Part shown: positions 1 to 5,640 of the stretch, in pieces
Layout: every line of letters starts with the position of its first letter
Position numbering within the stretch: position 1 is the first letter of the stretch
Assembly (NCBI GenBank): GCA_021850345.1
Contig: JAJZMN010000146.1
Location: 1-5,679 of the forward strand
Reading direction: 5' to 3'
DNA length: 5,679 bases
From: Actinomycetes bacterium
GTDB taxonomy: Bacteria > Actinomycetota > Acidimicrobiia > Acidimicrobiales > RAAP-2
Translations under genes and position numbers: made by a program
Notes under the pieces: generated by a model
What the model saw: only the letters and a program-made list of their open reading frames with translations
Database searches by the model: none
Told to the model about the DNA's origin: nothing

Positions 1-855
1 CGCGAGCCGGACGTAGCGTTCGCCGATGGCGAGCGTGCTCGCGACGGGGATCTGCTCGGACGCCAGGCGGCCAACGAACTCCTCGGTCACGGGTGATTGG
101 ATGACCGGATGGGCCAGGGTGTCGGCCCCGCACTCCACCGCGTCGCGAGCTCTGAGCTCATTGGAGACGTGGACCGTCACGCGAAGTCCCTCTGTGTGGG
201 CGATCTCGACGATCCCCCGGAGCACATCGGGCGACAGGATGGGGATGAGCGGTCGGATGCCCCAATTGTGCTCGTCGTAGGTGATCTTGACGAGGTCGGG
301 CCGGTGTCCCAGGTGGGTACGCAACCGCGGCTCGTCAGCAGGCAGCGCGTCCACGGGCACGTATTCGGCCAGCTCCGACCCGTGGCCGCCGGTGCACGTC
401 ACGAAGGGTCCGGCGCAGAGGATCCGGGGCGCGAGCACTCGGCCGCGGCGCTCTTCGTCCCGAAGCGGCCAGATCAGCTGACTGAAGTTGCCCGCGTCGT
501 ACACAGAGGTCACACCGCAGTAGAGGTAGCCGTCGAGAACGGGAAGCAGGTCGTCGATGGTCGGGACGACGCGCGCCGCACGATAACGCTGGTCCGAATG
601 CGGCCCTCCGTGCGGCGCCGCGCGCAGGTGCACGTGGGCGTCGGTCAGTCCGGGGAGGAGGTAGCGGCCGCCGCACTCGACGACGTCGGGGGTTGCCAGG
701 TCGGCGGCGGTGGTGGCGGCCGGGCGCGTACCCGGCTCGACCCCTGGGTCGACGACCCGGGTGATCCGCCCCTCGTCGATGTGCACCTCCCGGCCCGACA
801 AGGTCCGGCGGACCTCGACGTCGACCACCGTCACGTCTCGCAAGACGAGCGTCAC
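1..855 (-). CDS. Amidohydrolase-superfamily protein, second of a tandem pair (3' end outside window)
   Basis: This is the N-terminal 285 residues of a metal-dependent hydrolase; the frame is still open at base 1. An N-terminal beta-sandwich strand region (about residues 1-66) leads into LLPGLTDAHVHL, the HxH metal motif (H74, H76). Further candidate ligands are K190 in DLVKITYDEHNWG (the usual position of the carboxylated lysine), H229 in RVTVHVSN and H249 in ADTLAHPV. The metal-binding Asp normally found nearer the C-terminus would lie beyond the window. The segment CTGGHGSELAEYV (154-166) matches the TGGHG loop of imidazolonepropionase/prolidase-like amidohydrolases (COG1228 type). The GTG start at 855 is favoured because it forms a GTGA overlap with the upstream gene's stop and has GGGGTGAG a few bases ahead. 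This implies translational coupling with the upstream paralogue, from which it is clearly diverged. Family assignment is firm; substrate is unknown. Confidence 0.9.
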   Translation of the reverse strand, partial: MTLVLRDVTVVDVEVRRTLSGREVHIDEGRITRVVDPGVEPGTRPAATTAADLATPDVVECGGRYLLPGLTDAHVHLRAAPHGGPHSDQRYRAARVVPTIDDLLPVLDGYLYCGVTSVYDAGNFSQLIWPLRDEERRGRVLAPRILCAGPFVTCTGGHGSELAEYVPVDALPADEPRLRTHLGHRPDLVKITYDEHNWGIRPLIPILSPDVLRGIVEIAHTEGLRVTVHVSNELRARDAVECGADTLAHPVIQSPVTEEFVGRLASEQIPVASTLAIGERYVRLA

Positions 856-2129
856 GAGCTCACCCCGCTGCTCGCGGCCCGCTGCCACCCGAGGCCGAGC
901 GGAACCACAGTGCCTCGGACGACCACCGCTCGTGGCCGGAAGTACGCCTCCACGTCGGTCAGTGGGTCCCCCGCCAAGGCTACGAGGTCCGCGGACAGGC
1001 CCGGCGTGATCGACCCCGTCTCGTCCGAGATCCCCAGTGCCTCTGCGGCCCGCGTGGTCGCCGCGGCCAGTACCTCGGCCAAGGGCATCCCGATCTCGGC
1101 GAAGACCCGGAGCCCCTCGCCGTACAGGTCGGGCGTCGTGGTTGGGATGCCCATGTCCGTCCCGGCCACGAGGCGGACTCCGAGCTCGTAGAGCCGCCGC
1201 AGGTTCGCCAGCGCAATGTCCTTGGGCGCCCACGGAACGCCGACGGTGAGCCAGTAGTTGTTGGTGGTCGGGACCACGAAGGTCCCCCGCTCGGCGATCG
1301 CGCGCACCAAGCTTTCATCGAGCACTGCGTGCGGCTTCGCGGCGAACGTGCAGTGCTCGATCGTGTCGACGCCCGCTTCGAAGGCGACGGCAATGGCGCT
1401 CTGGCTCTGGCAGTGGGCGGCAACCCGCAGTCCGTAGCGGTGCGCCTCGTCGACGATCGTTCGCATCTCGGCGAGATCGAAGAGCGGGAAGTAGGGTGCG
1501 TCACCCTCCGATCGGCGGAAGTGGACGAAGCCCCCGGATGCCATGACCTTGACCCAGTCGGAGCCGTCCTTCACGAGCTGGCGCACGGCCTGCCGGAGGG
1601 CGCCGACGTCGTCGCACTCCATCCCCATGTGGTGGCCGTGCCCTCCGGTCACCGTGATGACCCGGTTGGCGGCGAGCAACCGAGGACCGAGGAACATGCC
1701 CTGGTCGATGGCGTCGCGCAGGTCCGACCCCAACGTCGACGGCCCGCCGAGGTCACGGACGGTGGTCACCCCGGCGCGCAGGAAGCGCTGCGCGTTCGCC
1801 ACGGCGTAGAGGAGCGACCTGCTCGGGCTGGGGACTTCGCCGAACCTCGGACCGGCGTCGCTCGCCAAGTGCACGTGGGCATCGATGAGCCCTGGGACGA
1901 CCGTGGCGTCTCCGAGGTCCACGTCGACAACATGCTGCGAGCCGTACCGCTCGACGGCGGCGATGAAGCCGTCTTCGATCACCACCACGGCGTCGTCCAG
2001 GGGCTCGAGGCCACTGCCCGCGACCACGGTCTTGGCGCGCAAGACCGCCTTCCCCGTCTGCGCGCCGACCCCTTCACCTCGGATGCCGGGCGTCTGCATT
2101 TGCGTGTCGACCATCCCTCTGGCGCCCAT
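852..2129 (-). CDS. Metal-dependent amidohydrolase (imidazolonepropionase/Xaa-Pro dipeptidase-like)
   Basis: A complete 425-residue hydrolase, normal length for the COG1228-type amidohydrolases that include imidazolonepropionase-like and prolidase-like enzymes. It probably acts in the cytoplasm; no signal peptide or membrane segment is visible. The full ligand set of a binuclear TIM-barrel site is present: H85 and H87 in VVPGLIDAHVHL, K194 in DWVKVMASGG (the probable carboxylated bridging lysine), H239 in RVAAHCQSQ, H259 in DTIEHC and D325 in LVAGTDMG. The TGGHGHHMGMECDD loop (161-174) and the C-terminal ITPGLSADLVAL segment are typical of the group. The ATG at 2129 begins 13 bases after the upstream stop. 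ATGs at 2114 and 2099, or a TTG at 2042 preceded by GGGGAAGG, are alternatives, because the first 30 residues look poorly conserved and no start has an ideal ribosome site. Its stop overlaps the next gene's GTG by 4 bp. Substrate is inferred only broadly as a cyclic or peptide-like amide. Confidence 0.9.
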   Translation of the reverse strand: MGARGMVDTQMQTPGIRGEGVGAQTGKAVLRAKTVVAGSGLEPLDDAVVVIEDGFIAAVERYGSQHVVDVDLGDATVVPGLIDAHVHLASDAGPRFGEVPSPSRSLLYAVANAQRFLRAGVTTVRDLGGPSTLGSDLRDAIDQGMFLGPRLLAANRVITVTGGHGHHMGMECDDVGALRQAVRQLVKDGSDWVKVMASGGFVHFRRSEGDAPYFPLFDLAEMRTIVDEAHRYGLRVAAHCQSQSAIAVAFEAGVDTIEHCTFAAKPHAVLDESLVRAIAERGTFVVPTTNNYWLTVGVPWAPKDIALANLRRLYELGVRLVAGTDMGIPTTTPDLYGEGLRVFAEIGMPLAEVLAAATTRAAEALGISDETGSITPGLSADLVALAGDPLTDVEAYFRPRAVVVRGTVVPLGLGWQRAASSGVSS

Positions 2130-2142
2130 GCGAGCCTGCGGC

Positions 2143-3381
2143 TCAGCTCCGGCGTCCACCCCCTTCGCGGACCATCGCGGCCAGGACCTCGTTGAACCGG
2201 TCGATCTCCTCGAGTGAGTTGTAGTGCGCGAGCCCGATCCGCAGGGCGGTTCCCCACGCGATCCGATCGTAGAGTCCGAGGGCGTAGTAGTTGTCGCCGC
2301 TCCACACGCCGAAGCCGTCCTTCGCCAGAGCAACGGAGAGGTCAGCGGAGGAGACGCCCTGGAAGTTGACGAGAAAGGTCGGCACCCGGTTGTCCATGGT
2401 GCGCGAGCCGTAGAGCTGTGCGCTCGCCGGCAGCCCTGCCAGCAACCGCTCGCCGAGCGTGTGCTCCCACGCTGCCACCTCATCGATGCCGCCGATCCCC
2501 TCGAGGTAGTCGTAGGTGGCCACGAGTGCGGCAAGGAGCTCGTAGGGAAGCGTGCCGGTCTCGAACCGGTGGCCTACCGGTTCGTCACCAGCCGGCCGAG
2601 CCTTGTAGGGCCGCCAGGACTCGAGGAGCTCCCGTCGCCCGTACGCGATGCCCAGGTGAGGACCGCAGAACTTGTACGACGAGCAGATCAGCACGTCTGC
2701 GTCCATCGCCCGTACGTCGATGGGGAGATGCGGCGCGTACTGCACCGCGTCCACCCAGACGAGGGCACCGGCTGCGTGGGCGAGCGACGCCACTCGAGAG
2801 GCGTCGACGGTCGTGCCCACCGCGTTGGACGCCAACGGGAACGCCACCACCTTGGTCCTCGGCCCCAGAAGCCGCTCGAGATGCTCGAGGTCCAGGGTCG
2901 TGTCGTCCCGGATGTCGACCTCGTGCACAACCAGGTCCCGGTCCCGGGCAAGCTCCAGCCATGGCGCGACGTTGCCGTCGTGGTCGAGCCGCGTGACGAG
3001 AATCTCGTCACCGGCCGAGAGCTCACGGCCGAGCGTCCGGGTCAGCGTGAAGTTGAGAGACGTCATGTTTGCGCCGAAGATCACCTCATCCGCGCTGCAG
3101 CCGAGGAACGCTGCCGATCGAGCCCGGGCGTCGTCGACCAGCGCGCCGATCCGTTGGCTGGTCTCGTAGGGAAACCCGATGTTGCCGCTCGCCTCCAAGT
3201 AGTTCCGCGCGACGGCGGCACCCACCGAGTCGGGAACCTGCGTGCCTCCGGGGGCGTCGAGGTACACGAAGCCTTGGTCCAGCGAGGAGAACTGACTCCG
3301 TACTCGCTTGATGTCGAACACTGGCAGCCTCCCTGCCCGGTCCCCATCGGGACCGGTCGACGGATCGGACATCCCCCTCAC
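2143..3381 (-). CDS. PLP-dependent class V aminotransferase-fold protein, cysteine desulfurase-like (VC1184-type subfamily)
   Basis: A complete 412-residue fold-type I PLP enzyme. Residues that fit the class V family are the N-terminal YLDAPGGTQVP (40-50), the phosphate-binding turn GANMTSLNF (103-111), H134 in RLDHDGNVAPW (expected to stack on the PLP ring), N186 in SNAVGT, D211 in VDAVQYAPH (pairs with the pyridine nitrogen), K237 in CSSYKFCGPHLG (Schiff-base lysine) and R381 in LRIGLAHYNSLEEID (substrate carboxylate). The segment where SufS/NifS proteins carry the catalytic cysteine reads GVWSGDNYYALGL (358-370) and has no Cys. It is therefore probably not a true sulfur-donating desulfurase despite the usual annotation; this agrees with my memory of the VC1184-like subfamily (TIGR01976). 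The GTG at 3381 is preferred over ATG 3372 because an AGGGGG lies about 10 bases before it, whereas the G-run before ATG 3372 abuts the codon. First gene of a three-gene operon with two amidohydrolases; the reaction catalysed is unknown. Confidence 0.92.
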   Translation of the reverse strand: MRGMSDPSTGPDGDRAGRLPVFDIKRVRSQFSSLDQGFVYLDAPGGTQVPDSVGAAVARNYLEASGNIGFPYETSQRIGALVDDARARSAAFLGCSADEVIFGANMTSLNFTLTRTLGRELSAGDEILVTRLDHDGNVAPWLELARDRDLVVHEVDIRDDTTLDLEHLERLLGPRTKVVAFPLASNAVGTTVDASRVASLAHAAGALVWVDAVQYAPHLPIDVRAMDADVLICSSYKFCGPHLGIAYGRRELLESWRPYKARPAGDEPVGHRFETGTLPYELLAALVATYDYLEGIGGIDEVAAWEHTLGERLLAGLPASAQLYGSRTMDNRVPTFLVNFQGVSSADLSVALAKDGFGVWSGDNYYALGLYDRIAWGTALRIGLAHYNSLEEIDRFNEVLAAMVREGGGRRS

Positions 3382-3409
3382 GGTCGTGCGTCCCCCTCAC
3401 GGTCGTGCC
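3372..3409 (-). repeat. 19-bp tandem repeat spanning a translation start
   Basis: Two adjacent copies (3372-3390 and 3391-3409) of the minus-strand unit CGCACGACCGTGAGGGGGA match at 18 of 19 positions. Each carries a GTG followed by AGGGGGA. The copy farther upstream supplies a Shine-Dalgarno-like G-run at a normal distance from the GTG at 3381, while the other copy contains that GTG and abuts ATG 3372. Because 19 is not a multiple of 3, the GTG of the upstream copy (3400) opens a different frame from the enzyme. Confidence 0.85.
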
Positions 3410-3448
3410 TCGGCGGGGCCAATCGGGGTCGTGCCGACGAAGCGGCCA

Positions 3449-3544
3449 TCACGCGACCGACCGCAGGCGCTTCCACATCGAGGCACTGAAGAGAGCGGGG
3501 TGCTTCCCGAAGCAGGCCGGGCTCTCGTGCTCTTGGACCCGCAT
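3449..3544 (-). CDS. Possible 31-codon upstream ORF (leader peptide)
   Basis: Within the predicted leader, ATG at 3544 is preceded by GGGGGAG (3560-3554) with a 9-base spacer, a good ribosome-binding arrangement about 25 nt downstream of the predicted transcription start. The ORF encodes 31 residues beginning MRVQEHESPACFGKHP and ending MWKRLRSVA, stopping 67 bases before the GTG of the PLP enzyme. It spans a hairpin (3491-3526), so its translation could affect leader folding. There is no run of one amino acid as in classical attenuators. No homologue is recognised, and it could be a chance ORF in which only the Shine-Dalgarno match is meaningful. Confidence 0.3.
   Translation of the reverse strand: MRVQEHESPACFGKHPALFSASMWKRLRSVA
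3491..3526 (-). promoter_or_regulatory. Two-tier hairpin in the operon leader
   Basis: In the minus-strand transcript, GAGAGC pairs with GCTCTC and, inside an internal loop (CCGGCC opposite CCCC), TGCTT pairs with AAGCA around a CGGG loop. This gives 11 base pairs over 36 nt. No U-run follows, so it is not an ordinary intrinsic terminator. It matches no riboswitch class that I recognise. It lies wholly inside the possible upstream ORF. Confidence 0.45.
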
Positions 3545-3590
3545 CAGCCCGGACTCCCCCGCTGACTGCCTACTGCGCCTCGGATGATCA

Positions 3591-3619
3591 AATATATGAC
3601 AGCCCCTCGAAGGGGTCAA
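3591..3619 (-). promoter_or_regulatory. Probable housekeeping-sigma promoter for the PLP-enzyme/amidohydrolase operon
   Basis: On the minus strand, TTGACC (3619-3614) and TATATT (3596-3591) are separated by exactly 17 bp, close to the sigma-70/sigma-A consensus. The -10 lies in the only AT-rich patch of the gap. Transcription would start near 3584, giving a leader of about 200 nt before the GTG at 3381. No other site in the gap fits as well. Assignment is by consensus only. Confidence 0.65.
3603..3615. promoter_or_regulatory. Possible operator dyad inside the promoter spacer
   Basis: CCCCT-CGA-AGGGG is a perfect 5-bp inverted repeat around a 3-bp centre. It overlaps the last two bases of the -35 hexamer and fills much of the spacer of the 3591-3619 promoter, a position where a bound repressor would block polymerase. 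No regulator gene lies in the window, so the binding protein is unknown. In G+C-rich DNA such a short dyad can occur by chance. Confidence 0.3.
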
Positions 3620-3709
3620 GGCGCCCACGCTAGTGCAGGCGATTACCCTCGGTTGCGGCAACCACCGTTCAGTTTACGGCGACGGCTTCCGAGCCTTCAC
3701 GCCGGCCCG

Positions 3710-4849
3710 TCAGCCCAGCAGCTTGTTGGCGATCACCACTCGCTGGACCTGGTTGGTCCCCTCGTAGATCTGGGTGATCTTCGCGTCGCGCATGAACCGC
3801 TCGACGGGGAAGTCCTTCGTGTAGCCGTAGCCACCGAGCAGCTGGACGGCGTCGGTCGTCACCGACATCGCGGTGTCTGAGGCGAAGCACTTCGCCATCG
3901 CGCCGATCATCTTGAGCTCGTCCAGCGGGTCGTCGTCGACGAGCGCGCACGCGCGGTACACGAGCGTCCGAGCCGCCTCGGTCCGCATCGCCATGTCGGC
4001 GATCATGAAGCGCAGACCCTGGAGGTCCGCGATCGGAGCGCCGAAGGCGCGACGCTCCTTCATGTACCCGGCCGCGTAATCGATGGCTCCTTGCGCGATC
4101 CCGACTGCCTGCGCACCGATCGTCGGACGGCTTCGGTCCAGCGTATGCATCGCGATGTGAAAGCCGCGGCCCTCTTCTCCGACGAGGTTCTCTTTGGGGA
4201 CACGCACCTCGTCGAGGACGACCTCGCCGGTCGGGCTTCCTCGCAGCCCCAGCTTGTCCTCGTGCTTGGCGACCTTCACCCCCCAGTCTGCCTCGACCAC
4301 GAAGCACGAGATGCCGCGGTGCCCGGCAGAAGGATCCGTCTTGGCGAAGACGGTGTACGTGTCCGAGATGCCGGCGTTCGTGATCCAGTACTTGGTCCCG
4401 GTGATCACGTAGCTGTCGCCGTCGCGTACCGCACGAGCGGACATCGCCGCGACATCGCTCCCGGCGTCGGCCTCGGAGAGGCAGTAGCTCGCTTGGGCTT
4501 CACCAGATGCGACGCGCGGGAGGTACTTGCGCTTGAGCTCCTCTGAACCCCAATTCATCACGGGGAGCATGCCGAGCTTCGAGATGAGCATGGTCACCGA
4601 CGTGGAGGCGCATACCCTGGCCAGCTCCTCGGCCATGATCGCCTGGGTGACCGTGTCGGCACCGGCGCCCCCGTACTCGGCAGGGACCCCCAGGGAGGGG
4701 AGCTCCAGGTCACGGCATGCCTCGAAGGACTTCCACGGGTACGTGCCGCTGCGATCGGCCTCTGCAGCGTTCGGCGCGATGCGCTCCTCGCAGAACCGCC
4801 GCATCGTGTCCCTGAACTCGCGTTGGACGTCGGTGAGCACGAAGGTCAT
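3710..4849 (-). CDS. Acyl-CoA dehydrogenase (FAD-dependent)
   Basis: A complete 379-residue acyl-CoA dehydrogenase, the standard length. Enzymes of this family oxidise acyl-CoA to trans-2-enoyl-CoA with FAD and pass electrons to ETF in the cytosol. Domains follow the usual order: N-terminal helices (1-120), middle beta domain (121-230) and C-terminal helical bundle (231-379). CLSEADAGSDVAA (123-135) matches the first family signature. QLLGGYGYTKDFPVERFMRD (336-355) matches the second, and E363 in IYEGTNQ is at the position of the catalytic base in short/medium-chain and butyryl-type enzymes. The alternative Glu used by isovaleryl- and long-chain enzymes is not seen near residues 238-250 (LDRSRPTIGAQAV). 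KYWITN (153-158) is also typical. ATG 4849 has AGGA eight bases upstream. The gene lies 67 bp after a small hypothetical gene and may share its transcript. No ETF or hydratase genes are adjacent, so chain-length preference and pathway are open. Confidence 0.97.
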   Translation of the reverse strand: MTFVLTDVQREFRDTMRRFCEERIAPNAAEADRSGTYPWKSFEACRDLELPSLGVPAEYGGAGADTVTQAIMAEELARVCASTSVTMLISKLGMLPVMNWGSEELKRKYLPRVASGEAQASYCLSEADAGSDVAAMSARAVRDGDSYVITGTKYWITNAGISDTYTVFAKTDPSAGHRGISCFVVEADWGVKVAKHEDKLGLRGSPTGEVVLDEVRVPKENLVGEEGRGFHIAMHTLDRSRPTIGAQAVGIAQGAIDYAAGYMKERRAFGAPIADLQGLRFMIADMAMRTEAARTLVYRACALVDDDPLDELKMIGAMAKCFASDTAMSVTTDAVQLLGGYGYTKDFPVERFMRDAKITQIYEGTNQVQRVVIANKLLG

Positions 4850-4861
4850 GGCTCGATCCTA

Positions 4862-4872
4862 CGGACGGTCCG
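4862..4872. promoter_or_regulatory. Short palindrome ahead of the acyl-CoA dehydrogenase
   Basis: CGGAC-G-GTCCG is a perfect 5-bp inverted repeat around one base, just upstream of the ribosome site of the acyl-CoA dehydrogenase in the 67-bp gap. It could bind a dimeric regulator, but its small size in G+C-rich DNA makes chance plausible. The same gap holds two copies of TTCTGTGCC with an 11-bp period (4888-4907), roughly one helical turn. Confidence 0.2.
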
Positions 4873-4916
4873 GGAGGCGGGCCACCTTTCTGTGCCGCTT
4901 CTGTGCCCGGCTTGCG

Positions 4917-5432
4917 TCAGGCTCCCCCGACCAGCGCAGCCCACTCGTCGCGCCGGTCGGCGACGTCGCGCGCCGGGAGTCGGAGGATCTCCTCGGGGAC
5001 ACGATCGGCAAGCGCCCGCTGCACGTGGTAGTCACGGGCCGCGGACGAAAAGGCCGGTCGGCGAGCCGCGAGCAGGCGCTGGGGCGGGTCGTCGTCGAGG
5101 AAGCCCCACAAGGTGAGCGCCACCTCGACGTCGTGCACCGTCGGCGCCCGGCCCAAGAGCGCGGCGCGCCGGGACGCGAGGAGTGCGCTGCCCACGATCG
5201 CGTCCTCCTTGGACTCGCCGGGCCGCAGCCGGAGCCGGTCGGCGAACCGGTGCGCCAGCCGCAGGGCATATCCCTGGTCCGGGCCGGGGGACCCCCGGCC
5301 TCTCCCACCCGGGCGAACCGGGAAGCGGAGCTCCGCGGGCCGGCCCTGCACCCACGGGCGCGCGTCCTCCAAACGGAGGGCGGGCCGCACCTGATCGGCC
5401 TCGGAGATCGGCACGAAGCTCGGTTGGGTCAT
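4917..5432 (-). CDS. Small hypothetical protein of actinobacterial type
   Basis: A 171-residue soluble-looking protein with no cysteine, signal peptide or transmembrane stretch. I do not recognise a named domain. Features seen are an N-terminal FVPISEADQVRPALRLED segment (6-23), a glycine/proline loop RGSPGPDQGYALRLAHRF (46-63), a helical GESKEDAIVGSALLASRRAA (72-91), GRAPTVHDVEVALTLWGFL (94-112), and a C-terminal DYHVQRALADRVPEEIL (134-150). The non-repetitive mix of residues, with aromatic and hydrophobic positions spaced as in helices, and a GGGAG ribosome site just before ATG 5432 support a genuine gene. It reads into the acyl-CoA dehydrogenase on the same strand with 67 bp between, so co-transcription is likely. 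The pattern resembles uncharacterised actinobacterial proteins as I remember them; function is unknown. An alternative frame (4859-5308) is a shadow. Confidence 0.8.
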   Translation of the reverse strand: MTQPSFVPISEADQVRPALRLEDARPWVQGRPAELRFPVRPGGRGRGSPGPDQGYALRLAHRFADRLRLRPGESKEDAIVGSALLASRRAALLGRAPTVHDVEVALTLWGFLDDDPPQRLLAARRPAFSSAARDYHVQRALADRVPEEILRLPARDVADRRDEWAALVGGA

Positions 5433-5459
5433 CGTCTCCCGACGTTACCTGGCGCGCCC

Positions 5460-5556
5460 GCCGGCGTCGGAACGTCGACCTCGGACTTGCCGGCGTCGGA
5501 ACGTCGACATCGGACTGCCGGCGTCGGAACGTCGACCTCGGACTGCCGGCGTCGGA
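5460..5556. repeat. 28-bp direct tandem repeat, three copies plus a truncated fourth
   Basis: Copies lie at 5460-5488 (one extra T), 5489-5516 and 5517-5544. They differ only by that T and by one C/A change in copy two. A fourth copy stops after 12 bases (5545-5556). Each unit begins GCCGGCGTCGG, contains AACGTCGAC with the 6-bp palindrome GTCGAC, and ends with TCGGACT. Units abut directly, so this is not a CRISPR array. Near-identity indicates recent slippage or selection for repeated protein-binding sites. A further partial unit, GCCGGCGTCGG, lies at 5570-5580. Confidence 0.92.
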
Positions 5557-5634
5557 CACCGCGCGCGCCGCCGGCGTCGGCTGCGGGGGTTACGAACAGT
5601 TCTCCAGCATCCCACAAATGTGAGCGAACAGGTG

Positions 5635-5640
5635 TACGCT
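5635..5640 (+). promoter_or_regulatory. Possible -10 element for a leaderless transcript
   Basis: TACGCT fits the actinobacterial TANNNT -10 pattern and ends 7 bases before the GTG at 5648, the spacing expected when transcription starts at the initiation codon. No clear Shine-Dalgarno precedes that GTG, which agrees with leaderless translation. There is no convincing -35 hexamer. Confidence 0.4.

Larger units (their letters stand above)
3382..3709 (-). other. 328-bp intergenic control region
   Basis: This gap between the acyl-CoA dehydrogenase stop and the PLP-enzyme start has no convincing conserved gene on either strand. Reading on the minus strand it holds a short dyad (GGTTG-CGG-CAACC, 3651-3663) without a T-run, a promoter with a dyad in its spacer (3591-3619), a possible upstream ORF (3449-3544) with an internal hairpin (3491-3526), and the 19-bp tandem repeat at the enzyme start. 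The AT-rich patch at 3588-3598 stands out sharply from the surrounding G+C-rich DNA. No intrinsic terminator with a T-tract is visible after the acyl-CoA dehydrogenase. Confidence 0.75.

Noticed and set aside
97..1191. 364-codon plus-strand open frame
   Set aside because: It is antisense to both amidohydrolases, crosses the boundary between them, and encodes Arg/Gly/Val/Asp-rich sequence with no family motif. The minus strand carries clear catalytic motifs.
2130..2534. N-terminal extension of the amidohydrolase frame up to 2534
   Set aside because: This part overlaps the conserved C-terminus of the PLP enzyme in another frame and gives low-complexity Ser/Arg/Thr sequence, so the true start is near 2129.
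2224..3489. 421-codon plus-strand open frame
   Set aside because: It lies antisense to the PLP enzyme and runs into its leader. It has no recognisable domain and is explained by third-position G/C bias.
3491..3526. Intrinsic terminator or T-box in the operon leader
   Set aside because: The hairpin is not followed by a U-tract, and no T-box consensus bulge sequence or specifier arrangement is visible.
3651..3663. Intrinsic terminator after the acyl-CoA dehydrogenase
   Set aside because: The GGTTG-CGG-CAACC stem is short and no T-run follows on either strand.
5460..5556. CRISPR array
   Set aside because: The 28-bp units abut directly with no unique spacers.
5594..5602. LexA/SOS box at GAACAGTTC
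   Set aside because: Actinobacterial LexA sites need GAAC and GTTC separated by four bases; here only one base separates them.
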